Positions 61,208 through 64,000 of a stretch of 64,000 nucleotides of DNA are shown here, in pieces. Numbering within the stretch: position 1 is the first letter of the stretch; each line of letters opens with the position of its first letter. A program made the translations under genes and the position numbers. Under the pieces are notes generated by a model. The model was not told the origin of the DNA. It worked only from the letters and a program-made list of their open reading frames with translations, and searched no databases. The stretch covers positions 124,001 to 188,000 of the forward strand of contig JACRDF010000052.1 of NCBI GenBank assembly GCA_016212925.1, written 5' to 3'. The DNA is from Desulfomonile tiedjei. GTDB lineage: Bacteria > Desulfobacterota > Desulfomonilia > Desulfomonilales > Desulfomonilaceae.

Positions 61208-62908
61208 ATGAGACTGATGATCAAGATCTTGAAAAAGCTCCGTGGCATCTCTGGACGATCATCGCGACCCCGAAAGGGTCCGGGCCTGTCTGACCCGTCA
61301 AGCTCGCGCTCGTCGGACCAGGCTGTTGAAGACCTCGTATTCCATCCCGATGACTTGACCTTGCAGTCGGCTTGCGAGAAAAGCACTGGGCCAGGGAATC
61401 CCGAGCAGAGCATAGGCGACTTGGTCTTCAACCCGGGCGATCATACGTTCGAGCAACTCGGAGGCGGAGGCTGGAACCCTCGGGAAAAGTTGGTTCACTG
61501 CTATGTGTCCGTCAAGGAAATCCTGATCAGAATCCAGGGCAACCTTACACCTCCGCGCGCCATCGGGCTTGCAACTCTATTCATACTGCTGGGCATCATC
61601 TGTTATTTGGCATTGTGGGATTCCTATCGGGTGGAAACCAGGCTTCTTTTTTTCCAGAGGGACAATTTGGCCAATGGTTCTTCCGCTTCCGTCCTGGAGA
61701 GGGAAGTCGCAATGTTCAAGAACCTTGAGATGATGGCGCTTTTTGCCGCGGATGTTTACGGCCAAATTTCCTCCGTTCCCGAAGCGTTCAGTGGGGACCG
61801 GACAGTCACAGGAAGGACATCAGGTCGGCCGAAAGTGGCCTATACGAACTCCGCAAGCGCATCGGATTTGAGAGACTGGCTCCGGAAGTCCATGTCCGTG
61901 GATTCAGAGATTTCAAATGGCGTGGCCAAAGTCAGTCTCAGTCTTCAAGGGGATGAACCGGATCTGCTCAAGGCTGTGATGGATGCCTACATCAGCAGTT
62001 ACGCCGAACACAGGCTCACACTGGAAGCACAGGGTGCGAGACCGGCCAGAGAGGAACCGCGAGACCAGGCAGGGCTCGATGGCCCTTCTTTGACAAAGGC
62101 TGCTTTTGAACAGTTGCAAAAAATCGAGCTTCAGCAGCATGGCTGTGAACTGGTCCTCAAATTGATAGATCAGGGAAAAGGGGTTTTCAGCGGGTTTGTC
62201 CCTGACGGCAGTATGGCGGGAACACCTTCTTTATCACAGTTTCAGGAAAAGATAGTGCAATTGGAAATTAAGAAGAGGGCACTGGAAGTCCAATTTACAC
62301 CAAATGCCAGAGAGGTCAGGGCCGTGGACCTGGAAATACAAGGGGTCAAACGCGCCATGAGGGAATGTCTCGTGGAGCACCTGGAGTTTTTGAAAAAGGG
62401 CAAGGAACAGGTCTTGGTTCAAAACGAGCTATCCGCACCCAAGAACGTTCCTACCCGAGGCCCCCATCCAAACGGAGACAATGGTTCCCCAAGACACGAG
62501 TCCGCGTCCTCGGATTCGTGGATCTTGATAAGAGACGGTCTCTATATGCTGCGCGATACGCCGCGGATTGGCAAGAAGCCTTTGTTGGTACGAGCCGGAG
62601 ACTTCAAGCGCAGCGCAGTGGCCTATTTCTCGCCAGCAGAGCGCGGGAAGCTAGCTTCCAAGGCGGATAGGACGAAGGGCTCTTCGCACCCTCCAAACAA
62701 AGAGAGTACCGGCAACGGAGCCAACCTTGACCGTACGGCAAATGCCCGATTTGAATCACAATCGCTGCCTGGCAACGCGAACGCGTTTTCGAGGGTTTCT
62801 TCCGGACGCGAGGACAGCTCCCGGGTGGAAGGGAAACCCGACAAAGAGGAGGTGCCTTACTGGGACCCCGTGCCCGCGAGCCACTTCGGGAGAAGACCAC
62901 TATGGTGA
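61208..62908 (+). CDS. Wzz-like chain-length/EPS transport protein with long polar tail
   Basis: A 566-residue protein. One membrane segment lies at about residues 118-137 (AIGLATLFILLGIICYLALW), followed by YRVETRLLFFQRD and an exported helical region with LKAVMDAYISSYAEHRLTLE, as in Wzz/GumC-type proteins. Only one transmembrane segment is obvious; there is no kinase domain. The cytoplasmic N-terminus carries an imperfect duplication, DLVFHPDDLTL (about residue 43) and DLVFNPGDHTF (about 73). The last 150 residues are low complexity and rich in Ser, Arg and Gly. It overlaps the next gene by 7 bp. It probably sets chain length or helps export of an exopolysaccharide. Confidence 0.6.
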   Translation: MRLMIKILKKLRGISGRSSRPRKGPGLSDPSSSRSSDQAVEDLVFHPDDLTLQSACEKSTGPGNPEQSIGDLVFNPGDHTFEQLGGGGWNPREKLVHCYVSVKEILIRIQGNLTPPRAIGLATLFILLGIICYLALWDSYRVETRLLFFQRDNLANGSSASVLEREVAMFKNLEMMALFAADVYGQISSVPEAFSGDRTVTGRTSGRPKVAYTNSASASDLRDWLRKSMSVDSEISNGVAKVSLSLQGDEPDLLKAVMDAYISSYAEHRLTLEAQGARPAREEPRDQAGLDGPSLTKAAFEQLQKIELQQHGCELVLKLIDQGKGVFSGFVPDGSMAGTPSLSQFQEKIVQLEIKKRALEVQFTPNAREVRAVDLEIQGVKRAMRECLVEHLEFLKKGKEQVLVQNELSAPKNVPTRGPHPNGDNGSPRHESASSDSWILIRDGLYMLRDTPRIGKKPLLVRAGDFKRSAVAYFSPAERGKLASKADRTKGSSHPPNKESTGNGANLDRTANARFESQSLPGNANAFSRVSSGREDSSRVEGKPDKEEVPYWDPVPASHFGRRPLW

Positions 62909-63789
62909 GCCTCCGCCCCATAAGTCAGGAACCGCCTGCTGAGGTCCTCCGAAAAGGGTATCGAGTCCTGTCGGCCTGGATGCTGGCCGGCATGATGCTC
63001 ATCCTGATTGCGTTCCCTGCGGTGTCCGCAGGCGACCCGCTGGATTGGAACGGCTTTGGTTCCGCGGGCGTGGAGGTGTGGCTGACCCGAATGGACGGAC
63101 GCGCGGGTTTTGCAAGAGAAACAGGGGCAACGGGCACATTGAACGATTTCCGGGACGACCTTGGCATACCGGGCGGAAACACCACTTTCAGACTATTGGC
63201 CTCGCTGCGGCCTCTTGAACACCATCTGGTAAGACTGTTTGGGAGTATCCCCGAGACTTACCGCGGAGAGAAGCAACTGGAACGGCAATTAAGAACCAGA
63301 AATAACGTGTACGAGCCGAATACGATAGTAAAGTCGGAAACCCGCTATGGCATGTTCGGCTTCGGCTATGACCTGGATTTTCTGGTGGGGCCGCGATGGT
63401 TTGGGGGCCTTCACGGTGACCTTCGGTACCTGGATTTTCGGTTCCGCATTCGAGGCGAGACATCGGGCTTGGAAGACACAGCCGTGGTGGCCGAGGTGAC
63501 CCCTTGTATCGGCGCGCATGTTCAGGGAAGGCTTCCGGTCGTGGATCAACGATTTCCCGGCCTCGGCGTAGGTCTTTTCAGCAGAATGACGTACGGCATG
63601 ACCCCGAATTTCCTGAATTATTACGATATCACCACAGGGGTGGCTTTCACCGTGGCGCCGGGAGGATTGGTGGCGGTGGATCTCAAAGCTGCATACGCGC
63701 TTGAAGGCTTGGCCGAAGAGAACATCTCGGGAAAGGACGTGCAATTCCACAGAGACGGACTGATGTTTTCCGTTCAAGCGGCTTTTTAG
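62902..63789 (+). CDS. Outer-membrane beta-barrel-like protein of the EPS region
   Basis: A 295-residue protein. A signal-peptide-like segment (LSAWMLAGMMLILIAFPAVS, cleavage near SAG-DP) follows a 20-residue polar start. The mature part alternates aromatics in strands (FGSAGVEVWLTRMDGRAGF, MFGFGYDLDFLVGPRWFGG) and ends LMFSVQAAF, an outer-membrane-type terminal Phe. It is coupled to the Wzz-like gene by a 7-bp overlap. A later ATG (62992) could shorten the leader. Its role may be in export or anchoring of the polysaccharide; no family name is certain. Confidence 0.65.
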   Translation: MVSLRPISQEPPAEVLRKGYRVLSAWMLAGMMLILIAFPAVSAGDPLDWNGFGSAGVEVWLTRMDGRAGFARETGATGTLNDFRDDLGIPGGNTTFRLLASLRPLEHHLVRLFGSIPETYRGEKQLERQLRTRNNVYEPNTIVKSETRYGMFGFGYDLDFLVGPRWFGGLHGDLRYLDFRFRIRGETSGLEDTAVVAEVTPCIGAHVQGRLPVVDQRFPGLGVGLFSRMTYGMTPNFLNYYDITTGVAFTVAPGGLVAVDLKAAYALEGLAEENISGKDVQFHRDGLMFSVQAAF

Positions 63790-63924
63790 GGCCGCTTGCG
63801 AGGCTTAGCATTTGACAGGGCAGAGGTCGTAACCGCACGAATGGGCATTTTTCAAGACATACCCGCACCCACAGGAAGCGGCATCATGCGGACAAGAATT
63901 CCTTCCGGAAGAATCGGCAATACT

Positions 63925-64000
63925 ATGAGACGGATCATAGCGGTTGCTGTTGCCGCGCTTCTGGTGAACGGGTGTGTCATCCCTCTACATCGCGCTGTGG
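63925..64000 (+). CDS. N-terminus of a lipoprotein, cut by the window end
   Basis: The 25 codons visible read MRRIIAVAVAALLVNGCVIP..., a lipoprotein signal peptide with lipobox LVNGC. The ATG at 63886 is in frame 13 codons earlier but would give an unusual polar start. A lipoprotein next to a Wzz-like and outer membrane protein would fit an EPS export locus (for example a Wza-like outer-membrane polysaccharide export protein), which is a guess. Confidence 0.6.
   Translation, partial: MRRIIAVAVAALLVNGCVIPLHRAV

Overview
The window reads as chromosomal DNA of a Gram-negative, probably anaerobic deltaproteobacterium (Desulfobacterota; a Desulfomonile- or Syntrophobacter-like organism is my guess). 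The evidence is a two-subunit Fe-S fumarase, branched-chain amino acid ABC and TRAP transporters, an enoyl-CoA hydratase, several radical SAM enzymes, outer-membrane-type proteins and spacers packed with short palindromic and MITE-like repeats. No rRNA, tRNA or CRISPR array was seen. All assignments come from reading the sequence; no database was searched.

Layout. 1-0.85 kb: end of a fumarase operon, then 1.5 kb of repeat-rich spacer. 2.4-6.9 kb: a radical SAM protein, a formyltransferase/polysaccharide deacetylase pair and an M50 protease with CBS domains. 7.5-10.6 kb: a TetR-type regulator gene interrupted in frame by TGA and flanked by matching palindromes, then a DUF3795 protein, a crotonase and an MBL-fold hydrolase. 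10.9-14.0 kb: signal peptidase I and a 2.4-kb IS1-like element with inverted ends, a target duplication and cargo (an SDH-type Clp-fold serine protease plus two small proteins). 14.4-20.4 kb: a Liv ABC transporter with two tandem binding proteins. 20.6-25 kb: an MntA/HepT toxin-antitoxin pair whose HepT is cut by an amber codon, and a large cyclase-AAA-TPR protein. 25.6-39.4 kb: an oxidoreductase, a YeiH-type exporter, a P-type Ca2+-type ATPase, a glycosyltransferase, a TRAP transporter, an LsrF-like aldolase/thiolase and a zinc alcohol dehydrogenase.

40.1-48.1 kb is the most interesting part: a co-directional gene set that looks like a biosynthetic cluster for a ribosomally made, modified peptide (RiPP). 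It has two short Cys-containing precursor-like genes with a shared leader motif, each with its own promoter-like element, surrounded by three radical SAM/SPASM proteins (one fused to an HprK-like kinase), a PqqD-like peptide chaperone, a Ser/His-type S26 peptidase, a methyltransferase and a nucleotidyltransferase. The expected flow is leader binding by PqqD, radical SAM modification of the Cys-bearing core, optional phosphorylation, nucleotidylation or methylation, and leader removal by the peptidase.

48.2-64 kb is surface-oriented: glycosyltransferases, a WecG/TagA-type transferase, a Wzz-like chain-length protein, two outer-membrane-type proteins, a membrane sulfatase-like protein, a diacylglycerol kinase-family lipid kinase, an M24 peptidase and small Cys-rich proteins.
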